Below are positions 7,434 through 14,730 of a stretch of 25,668 nucleotides of DNA, one piece after another; position 1 is the first letter of the stretch; every line of letters begins with the position of its first letter. Made by a program: the position numbers and the translations under genes. The DNA is from Stenotrophomonas sp. UBA2302 (GTDB lineage Bacteria; Pseudomonadota; Gammaproteobacteria; Xanthomonadales; Xanthomonadaceae). The notes under the pieces were generated by a model. It was not told the DNA's origin and ran no database searches. It saw only the letters and a list, made by a program, of their open reading frames with translations. The DNA lies in contig DDVW01000024.1 of assembly GCA_002345545.1 (NCBI GenBank), positions 1 to 25,668 on the forward strand. The letters are read 5' to 3'.

Positions 7434-8654
7434 GTGACGGTGGATACAGGCTATTCGCTGCAGCAGGCCTTGCCGGCCGATGTGCTGGCCGGCGGCAACG
7501 CGGCATGGAGCCGCTATCGCCAATATCCGGTATTCAGTTGGCCCTGGCTCAAGGGCCGCAGCCTGCTGTTCATCGGTGTGATTGCGCCCTTGGCACTGCT
7601 GGCGGGCGTGGTTGCCACCGTCAATCTGCGCGATTACGGCGCCGGCCTGCTGATGTTCGCGCTGCAGTTCGCCGCCTTCACGCTGATGGCCACCACCGGC
7701 CCGGCGCTTGCCACCTGGGTGCGGCACCGCCGCTGGCAGGAGACGCATGAGCGGCGCGGGGTGGTGGTCGCGGTGCTGCTGGGAATCATGGTGAGCTTTG
7801 TCGTGGATTACACGGCCTCGGCGAAGGTTGTCGAGCTGGTGGAGCTGCAGGCGGGTATCGCCAAGCCGTCACGCAGTCTGGAGGTCGGGCCGCTGGCGCA
7901 ACGGGTGGCGCTGGCGGCCAATCTCGGCCTTCTGCTGCTGGTCTATGGCCTGTTCGGTGGCGGCATGGCGTTGCGCGCCTATTTCAGCGAGCGCAGCCGT
8001 TGGGTCGCGCACCGGCAACGGCTGGAGCTGGACGCGGCGCGCATGCAGGCGCGTGATGCCGACCTGCGGCTGGGCGTGCTGCAGGCCCAGGTGGAGCCGC
8101 ACTTCCTGTTCAACACGCTGGCCTCGGTGCGTGCGCTGGTACGCCAGGAGCCGGCGCAGGCGGAGGCCACACTGGATGCGCTGAGCGATTTTCTCCGCGC
8201 CACCATTCCGCGCCTGCGTGAAAGTGAAGCGGCGCTGCACTCGACCCTTGGCCAGCAACTGGACATCTGCACCGCCTATCTGGCGCTGATGCAGGTGCGC
8301 ATGGGCGGGCGCCTGCACTACGGCGTGCAGTGCGACCAACGACTGCGGGAGCGGTCCTTCCCGCCGGCGCTGCTGATCACACTGGTGGAAAACGCGATCA
8401 AGCATGGCATCGAGCCCCGGCCCGGGGACGGGCGCGTGGAGATCACGGTGGCGCGGCTCGATGGACGCCTGCAGGTGCAGGTGAGCGACGACGGTGCGGG
8501 GCTGAAGCCCGGCCCGGTTGCAGGACTGGGGCTGCACAATGTGCGCGCACAGCTGGCGCAGCGCTACGGTGAGCGCGCCTGCCTGCGCCTGCGTTCCCGC
8601 CCCGGGAGCGGGGTGATTGCCGAAGTCGAGGTGCCATGGGAGCCGGAAGCATGA
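7434..8654 (+). CDS. LytS/YehU-type membrane sensor histidine kinase
   Basis: The 406-residue inner-membrane kinase has about four hydrophobic segments (44-64, 70-92, 109-126, 158-181), a short linker, the His_kinase domain with phospho-acceptor H223 in the motif QVEPHFLFNTL, and a HATPase domain with N box (LVENAIKHG, N320), G1 (DDGAG, 352-356) and G2 (GLGLHNVR, 364-371). This is the architecture of kinases that pair with LytTR regulators. The start is GTG at 7434, with AGAGG 7 bases upstream. The stop overlaps the start of the response regulator (ATGA), so the pair is translationally coupled. There is no large extracellular sensor domain, so the signal may be in the membrane. The neighbouring secreted hydrolase could be a target or be unrelated. 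Confidence 0.92.
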   Translation: MTVDTGYSLQQALPADVLAGGNAAWSRYRQYPVFSWPWLKGRSLLFIGVIAPLALLAGVVATVNLRDYGAGLLMFALQFAAFTLMATTGPALATWVRHRRWQETHERRGVVVAVLLGIMVSFVVDYTASAKVVELVELQAGIAKPSRSLEVGPLAQRVALAANLGLLLLVYGLFGGGMALRAYFSERSRWVAHRQRLELDAARMQARDADLRLGVLQAQVEPHFLFNTLASVRALVRQEPAQAEATLDALSDFLRATIPRLRESEAALHSTLGQQLDICTAYLALMQVRMGGRLHYGVQCDQRLRERSFPPALLITLVENAIKHGIEPRPGDGRVEITVARLDGRLQVQVSDDGAGLKPGPVAGLGLHNVRAQLAQRYGERACLRLRSRPGSGVIAEVEVPWEPEA

Positions 8655-9427
8655 ACCAGGAAGTGACGCGGCCGACCACCGGACTGATCGCCGAGGACGA
8701 GGCACCGCAGCGGCGTGCGCTGCATGAACTGTTGCGCCAGCTGTGGCCGGATCTGCAGCTGGTGGCGGTATGCGAGGACGGGGTGGCGGCACTGGAGGCG
8801 GCGGAGCGTTGTCGCCCGGATATCGCCTTTCTGGATATCCGCATGCCGGGTGTCGGCGGATTGGACGTGGCCCGCGCGGTGGTCGCGCAGGGTGGGCTGG
8901 TGGTGTTCATCACCGCGCATGACGACCATGCCGTTTCCGCGTTCGAGACCGGCGCCATCGATTACCTGCTCAAACCGCTGCAACCGCTACGGCTGGAGCG
9001 GGCCGTGGCACGTCTGCAACAGCGGCTGGCACTGGCACGGCAGCCGGACGTGCAGTCGCTGATCGATGAACTGGAGATCCGCCTGCGGCCGGCGACCGAG
9101 TACCGGGTGCGCTGGATCAGCGCCAGCATCGGCGACAGTGTCAGCATGATCGGTATCGACGAGGTGCTCTATTTCCAGGCGCAGGACAAATACCTGCGGG
9201 TGGTTACCGCCACCACCGAAGCGCTGATCCGCACCCCGCTCAAAGAGCTGTTGGCCGGGCTGGACCCGGAGCAGTTCTGGCAGGTGCATCGCGGGGTGGC
9301 GGTGCGGGTGTCGGCGGTCGCGCGGGTGCGGCGTGACGAGCTGGGGCGGCTGTCGATCCTCCTGAAACAGCGTCCGGAGACGCTGCCGGTCAGTGCCACC
9401 TTCGCTCATCGCTTCCGCGGCATGTAG
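8651..9427 (+). CDS. LytTR-family DNA-binding response regulator
   Basis: The 258-residue cytoplasmic regulator has an N-terminal receiver domain with acidic residues E15-D16, phospho-acceptor D62 (AFLDIRMPG), T88 (FITAH) and K108 (YLLKPL), followed after a linker by a LytTR DNA-binding domain (about 153-258) with the typical DEVLYFQAQDKYLRV stretch and conserved LKEL, FWQVHRG region. ATG at 8651 overlaps the kinase stop by 4 bases; an in-frame ATG at 8636 lies further inside the kinase gene and is less likely. It is the partner of the preceding kinase. Its regulon cannot be told from sequence; LytTR proteins bind pairs of short direct repeats, and none was confidently seen here. Confidence 0.93.
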   Translation: MNQEVTRPTTGLIAEDEAPQRRALHELLRQLWPDLQLVAVCEDGVAALEAAERCRPDIAFLDIRMPGVGGLDVARAVVAQGGLVVFITAHDDHAVSAFETGAIDYLLKPLQPLRLERAVARLQQRLALARQPDVQSLIDELEIRLRPATEYRVRWISASIGDSVSMIGIDEVLYFQAQDKYLRVVTATTEALIRTPLKELLAGLDPEQFWQVHRGVAVRVSAVARVRRDELGRLSILLKQRPETLPVSATFAHRFRGM

Positions 9428-9447
9428 CCGCCCCGTGACCGTTTTTC

Positions 9448-10692
9448 TCAGCGCGTGCGCAGCGCTTCCTGCAATGCCTGCGGGTCGCCGTCGTTGGGGC
9501 GGGCGGGGATGCCGATCAGCCGGGTAAGCAGCGGATACACATCGACATTGTCGAAGCTGCCCAGCTGCCGGCCACGGGCGAAGGCCGGGCCGCGGCCAAT
9601 GAAGATGGCCTGCATCGAGGGCAGGGCGGGATCGTAGCCGTGCGAGCCCCGGTCACCGGGAGTGCGCTGGGCGATCAGCTGGCGCGGCATCGCATCCCAG
9701 CCTTCGCGCATCTGGCAGACGATGGGCGGGATGCGTGGATGGCTGCCGTAATGCCACTGCGCTGGCAGCTGTGCCTTGTTCCAGCACTGGTAATGCTCAT
9801 GCTCGCCGAGCAGCGCCTGTTCGGCTTCGGCGACCTTGCCCGCAAGCGGGCGGAAACCCACCGACTGCCCGATGGTGACCAGCGTGGCGATATCCGGTGC
9901 CACCATGTCCTCGGTGGCGACGACGTGGCCGTCACTGACCGTTGCCATGCCATGGTCGGAGACGATGACGATGTTGGTGCGCTCGAGCAGGCCATCGCGC
10001 GCCATGTTGTCGACCAGCTGGCCGATGGCGGCATCGACCTCGCGCAGTGCGGCCGCGTATTGCGGTGAGTCGGGGCCATGGTTGTGACCGGCCTGGTCGA
10101 CCTGTTCCATGTAGCCGGCGACGAAGCGCGGGATGATGCCGTCCGGTGCACCCTGCAGCCACGCCAGTACCTGCTGCATGCGTTCGGGCAGGGACACGCT
10201 TTCGTCATACGGCCGCCATTGATTGGCGTACAGCCCGTGGATCGGCGCTTCGCTGCCCGGCCAGGACCACGAGGCGCTCTTCAGTCCGGCCTTGCGCACG
10301 CTGATCCACAGCGGTTCGCCACCCTCCCACCAGGCCGGATTCTGCACGGCAGCGGGATCGTTCAGGCGGAAGTTCCCCAGCTCATCGGAACTCATCGCGT
10401 TGTGCACCAGCCCGTGACGGTCCGGGCGCAGGCCGGTGACCAGCGTGTAGTGGTTGGGGAAGGTCAGCGACGGATAGGACGGGCGCATGCCGATCGAATG
10501 CACGCCTTCGCTCGCCAGGCGGAACAGCGTGGGCGTGGTGTCGCGGTCGAGTTTGTCGGCGCGCAGTCCGTCGATGGACAGCAGCAACACGGTCGACGGA
10601 ATTTCCGGAGCGGAGGCGGAACGGGGGGCGGAGGCGCAGGCGGCCAGCAGGGCACACGCCAGCGCGGCAGCGGCAAGACGGATCGGAATCAT
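9448..10692 (-). CDS. Lipoprotein nucleotide pyrophosphatase/phosphodiesterase (NPP, alkaline phosphatase superfamily)
   Basis: The 414-residue enzyme has a lipoprotein signal (lipobox L16-A-A-C19), so it is likely anchored in the envelope facing the periplasm. All two-zinc site residues of the Xanthomonas NPP family can be placed: D41 (SIDGLR), nucleophile T77 (LTFPNH), N98 (LVHN), D199 and H203 (QVDQAGHNHG), D246-H247 (VSDHGM) and H351 (GSHGYDP). The known enzyme cleaves phosphodiesters such as nucleotide pyrophosphate bonds. Spacing between these residues follows the characterised xanthomonad enzyme closely, from memory. The gene is convergent with the LytTR regulator, with 20 bases between stop codons. 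No Shine-Dalgarno precedes the ATG, which instead sits 6 bases after a -10 hexamer. Confidence 0.9.
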   Translation of the reverse strand: MIPIRLAAAALACALLAACASAPRSASAPEIPSTVLLLSIDGLRADKLDRDTTPTLFRLASEGVHSIGMRPSYPSLTFPNHYTLVTGLRPDRHGLVHNAMSSDELGNFRLNDPAAVQNPAWWEGGEPLWISVRKAGLKSASWSWPGSEAPIHGLYANQWRPYDESVSLPERMQQVLAWLQGAPDGIIPRFVAGYMEQVDQAGHNHGPDSPQYAAALREVDAAIGQLVDNMARDGLLERTNIVIVSDHGMATVSDGHVVATEDMVAPDIATLVTIGQSVGFRPLAGKVAEAEQALLGEHEHYQCWNKAQLPAQWHYGSHPRIPPIVCQMREGWDAMPRQLIAQRTPGDRGSHGYDPALPSMQAIFIGRGPAFARGRQLGSFDNVDVYPLLTRLIGIPARPNDGDPQALQEALRTR

Positions 10693-10726
10693 CGCTACAT
10701 GATACGGACGCGCGATGACCGGACAA
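10693..10726 (-). promoter_or_regulatory. Promoter of the NPP gene; likely leaderless start
   Basis: On the minus strand, TTGTCC (10721-10726), a 16-base spacer and TATCAT (10699-10704) form a sigma70-like promoter. The ATG follows the hexamer after exactly 6 bases, the usual distance to a transcription start, so the mRNA may begin at the AUG. Confidence 0.5.
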
Positions 10727-10746
10727 ATACATCTTTGGCCGGAGAC

Positions 10747-11259
10747 TCAGGCAAACAGATCGCCTCCCCGGTTTCCGGCCGCGTCGATGCCTTCCAGCCG
10801 CAGCAATGCGGCCTTGGTCGGCAGGCCGCCGCCGAAACCGGTCAGCGTGCCGTTGTGGCCGATCACCCGGTGGCAGGGCAGCACTAGTGGCAGCGGGTTG
10901 CGGCCATTGGCGGCGCCGACTGCGCGGGTTGCAGTGGGGCGGCCGATGCGCTCGGCCAGTTGCCGGTAGCTCCAGGTCATGCCGAATGGAATCTGTGCCA
11001 GCGTGTGCCAGACCAGCAGCTGGAAGTCGGTGCCGACCGGTGCCAGCGTCAGCTCGAACTGGCGGCGCTGCCCGTGCAGATATTCCAGCAGCTGCCGCCG
11101 TGGTTCGGCCACCGCGTCGGCATCGTGCTGCCAGTGCTCGCGGCCGCGGGCGTCGTGGCGGTTGCTGGCAAACAGGATGTGGCGCACGCCCTGGTCGTCG
11201 GCGGCCACGGTGAGCAGGCCGATCGGGCTGTCGAAACGGTCGTAGTACACGGTGCTCAT
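10747..11259 (-). CDS. ogt: Methylated-DNA--[protein]-cysteine S-methyltransferase (Ogt type)
   Basis: The 170-residue suicide enzyme removes alkyl groups from O6-alkylguanine (and O4-alkylthymine) by transferring them to its own cysteine. The active-site motif PCHR with C129 (VLPCHRVIG) is present, preceded by the Arg-finger and helix-turn-helix region (YRQLAERIGRPTATRAVGAANGRNP around 98-122) and followed by the typical GFGGGLPTKAALLRLEG. The open frame extends to 11499, but the ATG at 11259 gives the family N-terminus and overlaps the stop of the upstream AlkA-type gene by 4 bases (ATGA), indicating translational coupling. Together the two genes repair methylated and ethylated DNA. Confidence 0.94.
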   Translation of the reverse strand: MSTVYYDRFDSPIGLLTVAADDQGVRHILFASNRHDARGREHWQHDADAVAEPRRQLLEYLHGQRRQFELTLAPVGTDFQLLVWHTLAQIPFGMTWSYRQLAERIGRPTATRAVGAANGRNPLPLVLPCHRVIGHNGTLTGFGGGLPTKAALLRLEGIDAAGNRGGDLFA

Positions 11260-12755
11260 GACGGGTTCTCCGGCGTGTCGACGGATGTGGAAGATGGGAG
11301 GCTTTCGGCGGTGGCGGCCAGATGCCACAGGTGCAGCACGGCATAGGCGCGCCAGGGGCGCCACGGTTGCGAGCGGGCTTCGGTGGCGCGTTCGCCCAGA
11401 CGCTGGCCTTCGCCGAGTACCTGTTGCAGGACGAGGTCGCCGGCAGGGAACGCATCGGGCAGGCCCAGCGCACGCAACGCCATGTAATGCGCGGTCCACG
11501 CGCCGATGCCGGGCAGGGCGGTGGCCTGCTGGACGAAGCGCTCCAGCGTCTGCGCGCGGCTGAACTGCAGCCGGCCCTCGACACAGGCACGGGCCAGGGC
11601 GCGTACGGTCGCGGCGCGGGTACGCGGCAGGCCGATGGACTCCAGCGGTGCATCGACCAGATCGGCGGGTAACGGGAACTGGCGGTCCAAGCCCTCGGGC
11701 AGGCCGTCGAGATGGCCGCCGAACCGCTCCACCAGCCGCCGCGCCAGCGTCGTGGCCGCCGCCACGCTCACCTGCTGGCCAAGCACCGCGCGCACCGCGA
11801 CCTCGAATCCGTCCCAGCCGCCGGGCACGCGCAGGCCGGGGCGTTCGGCGATACCGCGCGCCAGCAACGGGTCGCGCATCAGGCAGGCGTGCACCGCGTC
11901 CAGATTGGCGTCCAGGTCGAAGATCCGCCGTACCCGCGCGACGATGGCGGGAATCGCGCGCGGATCGCTGGCACCCAGCTGCAGTCGCAGCTCGTGGCGT
12001 CCGGGAGCGGCGCTGATCCGGATCAGGCTGGCGTGGCCGTCGTGGACGATCACCCGGCGGTAGCTGTCCGCATCGATCTGCTCGATGCCGGGGATCGCAC
12101 GTTTGCGCAGGAAGGCCAGCATCGCCGCGAAATCCAGCGGTGGCCGGTACGCCAGCCGCAGTACCGGTTCACCTGCGGCGACGCCTGCCTGCTGCCGCCG
12201 CAGGGCACTGGGCGGCATGCCGCAGCCGCTGCGGAAGGCGCTGTTGAAGCGGCGCAGGCTGTTGAAACCGGCCGCCAGTGCGACCTGGGTGACCGGCAGC
12301 GTGGTTTCGGTCAGCAGCTGCTTGGCCAGCAGGATGCGCCGGGTGGCGTGCAGCTGCGCGGGCGTGGCGCCGAGGCGGGCGACGAACAGCCGCTGCAGCT
12401 GGCGCGGGCTCAGGTGCAGCGCCTGGGCCAGCGCGCTGACCGGATGCTCCTGCAGGATGCCTTCGCCGAGCAGGGCAAGGGCGTGGTTCAGGGTGCGGTC
12501 CTGCAGCAGGCAGGCGTCATCGGGCGAGAGCTCGGGCCGGCAGCGCAGGCAGGGCCGGTAGCCGTCCGCGGCCGCTGCGGCGGCACTGGGGTAATAGCTC
12601 ACATTGTCCTTGCGCGGAACCGGCGCCGGGCATACCGGCCGGCAGTAGATGCCGGTGCTGCGTACGGCGGTGAAGAACAGCCCGTCAAAGCGCGCGTCAC
12701 GGGACAGGCGCGCCTGTTCACATTGATCATGGCTGGGCAGGGCGGGGCTGTGCAT
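11256..12755 (-). CDS. alkA: Ada-like regulator fused to AlkA: DNA-3-methyladenine glycosylase II with Ada metal-binding and AraC domains
   Basis: The 499-residue fusion protein contains, in order, an Ada N-terminal zinc domain with C38, C42, C69 and C72 (C38 being the methyl-phosphotriester acceptor in Ada), an AraC-type helix-turn-helix region (about 88-187), an AlkA N-terminal domain (about 197-310) and the HhH-GPD glycosylase domain with the hairpin LPGIGAWTA (414-422) and catalytic D440 (AFPAGD). It should sense methylated DNA through the first domain, activate transcription, and excise alkylated bases such as 3-methyladenine. It forms an operon with the downstream ogt-type gene. The ATG at 12755 lies 6 bases after a TAGACT hexamer. 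The Ada methyltransferase domain itself is absent and is supplied by the neighbour. Confidence 0.93.
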   Translation of the reverse strand: MHSPALPSHDQCEQARLSRDARFDGLFFTAVRSTGIYCRPVCPAPVPRKDNVSYYPSAAAAAADGYRPCLRCRPELSPDDACLLQDRTLNHALALLGEGILQEHPVSALAQALHLSPRQLQRLFVARLGATPAQLHATRRILLAKQLLTETTLPVTQVALAAGFNSLRRFNSAFRSGCGMPPSALRRQQAGVAAGEPVLRLAYRPPLDFAAMLAFLRKRAIPGIEQIDADSYRRVIVHDGHASLIRISAAPGRHELRLQLGASDPRAIPAIVARVRRIFDLDANLDAVHACLMRDPLLARGIAERPGLRVPGGWDGFEVAVRAVLGQQVSVAAATTLARRLVERFGGHLDGLPEGLDRQFPLPADLVDAPLESIGLPRTRAATVRALARACVEGRLQFSRAQTLERFVQQATALPGIGAWTAHYMALRALGLPDAFPAGDLVLQQVLGEGQRLGERATEARSQPWRPWRAYAVLHLWHLAATAESLPSSTSVDTPENPS

Positions 12756-12767
12756 GGCGCCAGTCTA
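12756..12767 (-). promoter_or_regulatory. -10 hexamer of the alkA-ogt operon; likely leaderless start
   Basis: TAGACT (12762-12767, minus strand) is followed by GGCGCC and then the ATG, again a 6-base spacing. No Shine-Dalgarno is visible. A -35 element is not convincing, as expected for a promoter that needs an activator such as the Ada-like protein itself. Confidence 0.4.
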
Positions 12768-12838
12768 GAACGGCACCGGGGTCGGCACTGGTCATTTCCG
12801 GACAGCAATGTTCATGAGGGATTGTTGTTTAGGCCCGA

Positions 12839-12869
12839 TTGCAGTGGCGCCGTCATTGCGTTCTAGACT
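12839..12869 (+). promoter_or_regulatory. Promoter of the ClpP-like lipoprotein gene
   Basis: TTGCAG (12839-12844) and TAGACT (12864-12869) are separated by 19 bases. Transcription would begin near 12876, about 45 bases before the ATG at 12922. Confidence 0.45.
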
Positions 12870-12921
12870 ATTCACACTTTCCGGCGCCTGTTGCGCCGTA
12901 ACACGGATTCGATTGCTCTCC

Positions 12922-14040
12922 ATGTTGCCCAGATTCTGGTGGTCGCCGTTGTTGTGTATCGGGCTGCTGGCCTGCAATCCACAGGAACAGGACAGGAAAA
13001 CCGTGACCGAACCGACCGTGGCACAGGCCGCAGACGGGGACCACATGGTGTCGATCAATGTCACCGATGTGCCGCGGCCCGCGCCGGTGGCGGTACCGGC
13101 CAAGGACCGTGACTGGCCGGAGGTGGTGCTGGAGAGCGGTCAGGCGTGGATCAGCTGCGACACCGACTATGGCGGCGAGGCCGGCGACGGTATCGCGCTG
13201 GAGGCACTGGACCGCAGCACCATCGAGGCCGCATTGGCACCGTGCACCGAGCGCGGCCTGCTGCGGTTGCGCTATGCCGGCAAGATCAATCCGTCCTTCG
13301 CCGCACTGATGACGCGACTGGCGATCGTGGCCGATGCGATGGATATCGACCGGCGCATCCTGGATCTGGATTCCAGTGGCGGCCAGGTGGAAGCGGCGAT
13401 CGTCGCCGGTGACAGCATCGGTGAGTCTGGCTGGACGGTCTGGGTGCGGGAGGGCTCGATCTGCCACAGCGCCTGCGTGTTCGTGCTGGCCGCCGGCGAC
13501 AACCGCCTGATTTCCGGGCAGGTCGGCATCCACCGGATGATGCGCATCAGTTCCACCGCTACATCGCGCGCGGAGTTGAACAAGGAGCTGCAGGAGGTCT
13601 ACGACAACGTGAAGGACTACCTGCAGCGCAATGGCGTGGCGGTGGGCGTGGCCGACCTGATGATGACCGTGCCCAACCGCAGCGTACGCCTGCTCAGCAC
13701 CGGGGAGCTCAAACAGTTCGGCCTGGATGGCACCAATGCGGTGCAGGATGATCTGGAGCGGATCAAGCAGATGCGCAAGTGCGGCGATGATTTCGTCCGC
13801 CGCAAGGATGCCTTCCTGCTCGCCTTCGACCGCGACTGCAAGGCCGAGGGCGCCGATCTGGAAGCGGTGAACGCCTGCGGCCAGGCGCTGAAGGAGCGTT
13901 TCGGGTTTCCGGACGAGACCTGCCCGGACGAGAGCCCGCTGTCGGAGATCGACACCGCGCTGCTGGCCTTGCCACCGCTGCCGGCCGAGACCGCGACGAC
14001 GGGTGATCGGCCCGCTCCGGTGGCGGCGACGATCCGCTGA
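12922..14040 (+). CDS. ClpP/crotonase-fold lipoprotein (COG3904-like), possible periplasmic serine protease
   Basis: The 372-residue protein has a lipoprotein signal with lipobox L15-L-A-C18, so it is probably membrane-anchored and periplasmic. The middle (about 110-270) has ClpP-like features: a beta-strand followed by a DLDSSGGQVEAA turn (the oxyanion-type GG motif), then CHSACVFVLAAG with candidate nucleophile S183, then VGIHR with H204, 21 residues later, close to the Ser-His spacing of ClpP. An acidic third residue is not assigned. The C-terminal part has four spaced Cys and a Pro-rich tail. The frame is open upstream to 12808, but the lipobox favours 12922; the Shine-Dalgarno is poor. 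The DUF4019 gene follows after 35 bases, so the two are probably co-transcribed. Substrate unknown. Confidence 0.75.
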   Translation: MLPRFWWSPLLCIGLLACNPQEQDRKTVTEPTVAQAADGDHMVSINVTDVPRPAPVAVPAKDRDWPEVVLESGQAWISCDTDYGGEAGDGIALEALDRSTIEAALAPCTERGLLRLRYAGKINPSFAALMTRLAIVADAMDIDRRILDLDSSGGQVEAAIVAGDSIGESGWTVWVREGSICHSACVFVLAAGDNRLISGQVGIHRMMRISSTATSRAELNKELQEVYDNVKDYLQRNGVAVGVADLMMTVPNRSVRLLSTGELKQFGLDGTNAVQDDLERIKQMRKCGDDFVRRKDAFLLAFDRDCKAEGADLEAVNACGQALKERFGFPDETCPDESPLSEIDTALLALPPLPAETATTGDRPAPVAATIR

Positions 14041-14075
14041 GCCTGCCACTTGCGGCACACGATAGGGAGCGGGGC

Positions 14076-14576
14076 ATGCGGCGCAGCAGCCGGTTGATGG
14101 TTTTTTTCCTGGGTCTGCAGGCCGGCCTTGTGGCCGCGCAGACCGCACCCCCGGGCACGGCGCAGCTGCCACCCGCGCCGACGTCCGCGCAACAGGTGCG
14201 GAAGGACCGGCAGGACGCGGATATGTCCCGCGCCGCGCAGCAGGTGGTGCAGTTGCTGGATCGCGGCGATGCCGGACAGGTGTGGGACGGTGCCTCGGTG
14301 GTGGCGCACAAGGCGGCCGGTCGCGCGCTGTTCATTGAAACGGTGCAGGCGGAACGCGACCGGCTGGGACCGCTGCTGTCACGCGGACAGCCCTCGATCA
14401 CCCGCGTGCAGTACCCCGCCGGCGCACAGGTGCCGGAAGGGCTCTACATCAACGTCAGCCTGCCCACCCGCTTCAGCAACAGCGCCCAGCCGGTGCGCGA
14501 ACTGGTGTCGTTCCGGCTGGATGAGGACCAGGTCTGGCGGGTTTCCGGCTACAGCATCCGGACCACCGGCAACTGA
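14076..14576 (+). CDS. Secreted DUF4019-domain protein of unknown function
   Basis: The 166-residue protein begins with a signal peptide (about 1-21, cut after VAA or AAQ), a Pro/Ala-rich linker, and a DUF4019-like domain (about 48-164). That domain shows the family pattern of a helix ending in VWDGAS, an E-R-GPL-SR segment, a YINVSLPTRFSNS strand and a terminal QVWRVSGYSIR. The function of DUF4019 is not known to me. GGGAG at 14065-14069 gives a good ribosome binding site. The preceding ClpP-like lipoprotein ends 35 bases upstream, which suggests one transcript and a shared envelope role. Confidence 0.78.
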   Translation: MRRSSRLMVFFLGLQAGLVAAQTAPPGTAQLPPAPTSAQQVRKDRQDADMSRAAQQVVQLLDRGDAGQVWDGASVVAHKAAGRALFIETVQAERDRLGPLLSRGQPSITRVQYPAGAQVPEGLYINVSLPTRFSNSAQPVRELVSFRLDEDQVWRVSGYSIRTTGN

Positions 14577-14638
14577 TCTTGCCGAGTCGGGGCATGTGCC
14601 GGCAGCGCCCGACGGGCGTGTGTGGCAGGTGGAAGATT

Positions 14639-14659
14639 GCCAGCGGAATCCACGCTGGC
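14639..14659 (+). repeat. Hairpin in the gap between the DUF4019 gene and ubiM
   Basis: GCCAGCG (14639-14645) pairs perfectly with CGCTGGC (14653-14659) over a 7-base loop. A second short palindrome (CGCCCG-A-CGGGCG) lies at 14606-14618. Neither has a T-tract. They may slow or stop read-through from the DUF4019 gene, or be chance in GC-rich DNA. Confidence 0.35.
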
Positions 14660-14730
14660 TGATCCAGATCAAGGCCTGTCGCAGGCTGCGCACCTACGCT
14701 GCGTGCTCTGTCCGTTGGCGGGAAAGTGCA

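Noticed and set aside
9417..9445. Possible bidirectional terminator between the LytTR and NPP genes (GCGGC-atgta-GCCGC, then a T-run)
   Set aside because: The stem is only 5 bp, overlaps the regulator stop codon, and the T-run starts about 10 bases later, too far for an intrinsic terminator.
11712..12866. 384-codon open frame on the plus strand opposite alkA
   Set aside because: It is antisense to the Ada/AlkA fusion, whose catalytic residues are intact, and shows no recognisable domain.
14128..14730. Longer form of ubiM beginning inside the DUF4019 gene
   Set aside because: The added residues are Arg/Pro/Cys-rich out-of-frame translation of the DUF4019 gene; the FAD-binding motif should lie near the N-terminus, as it does from 14731.
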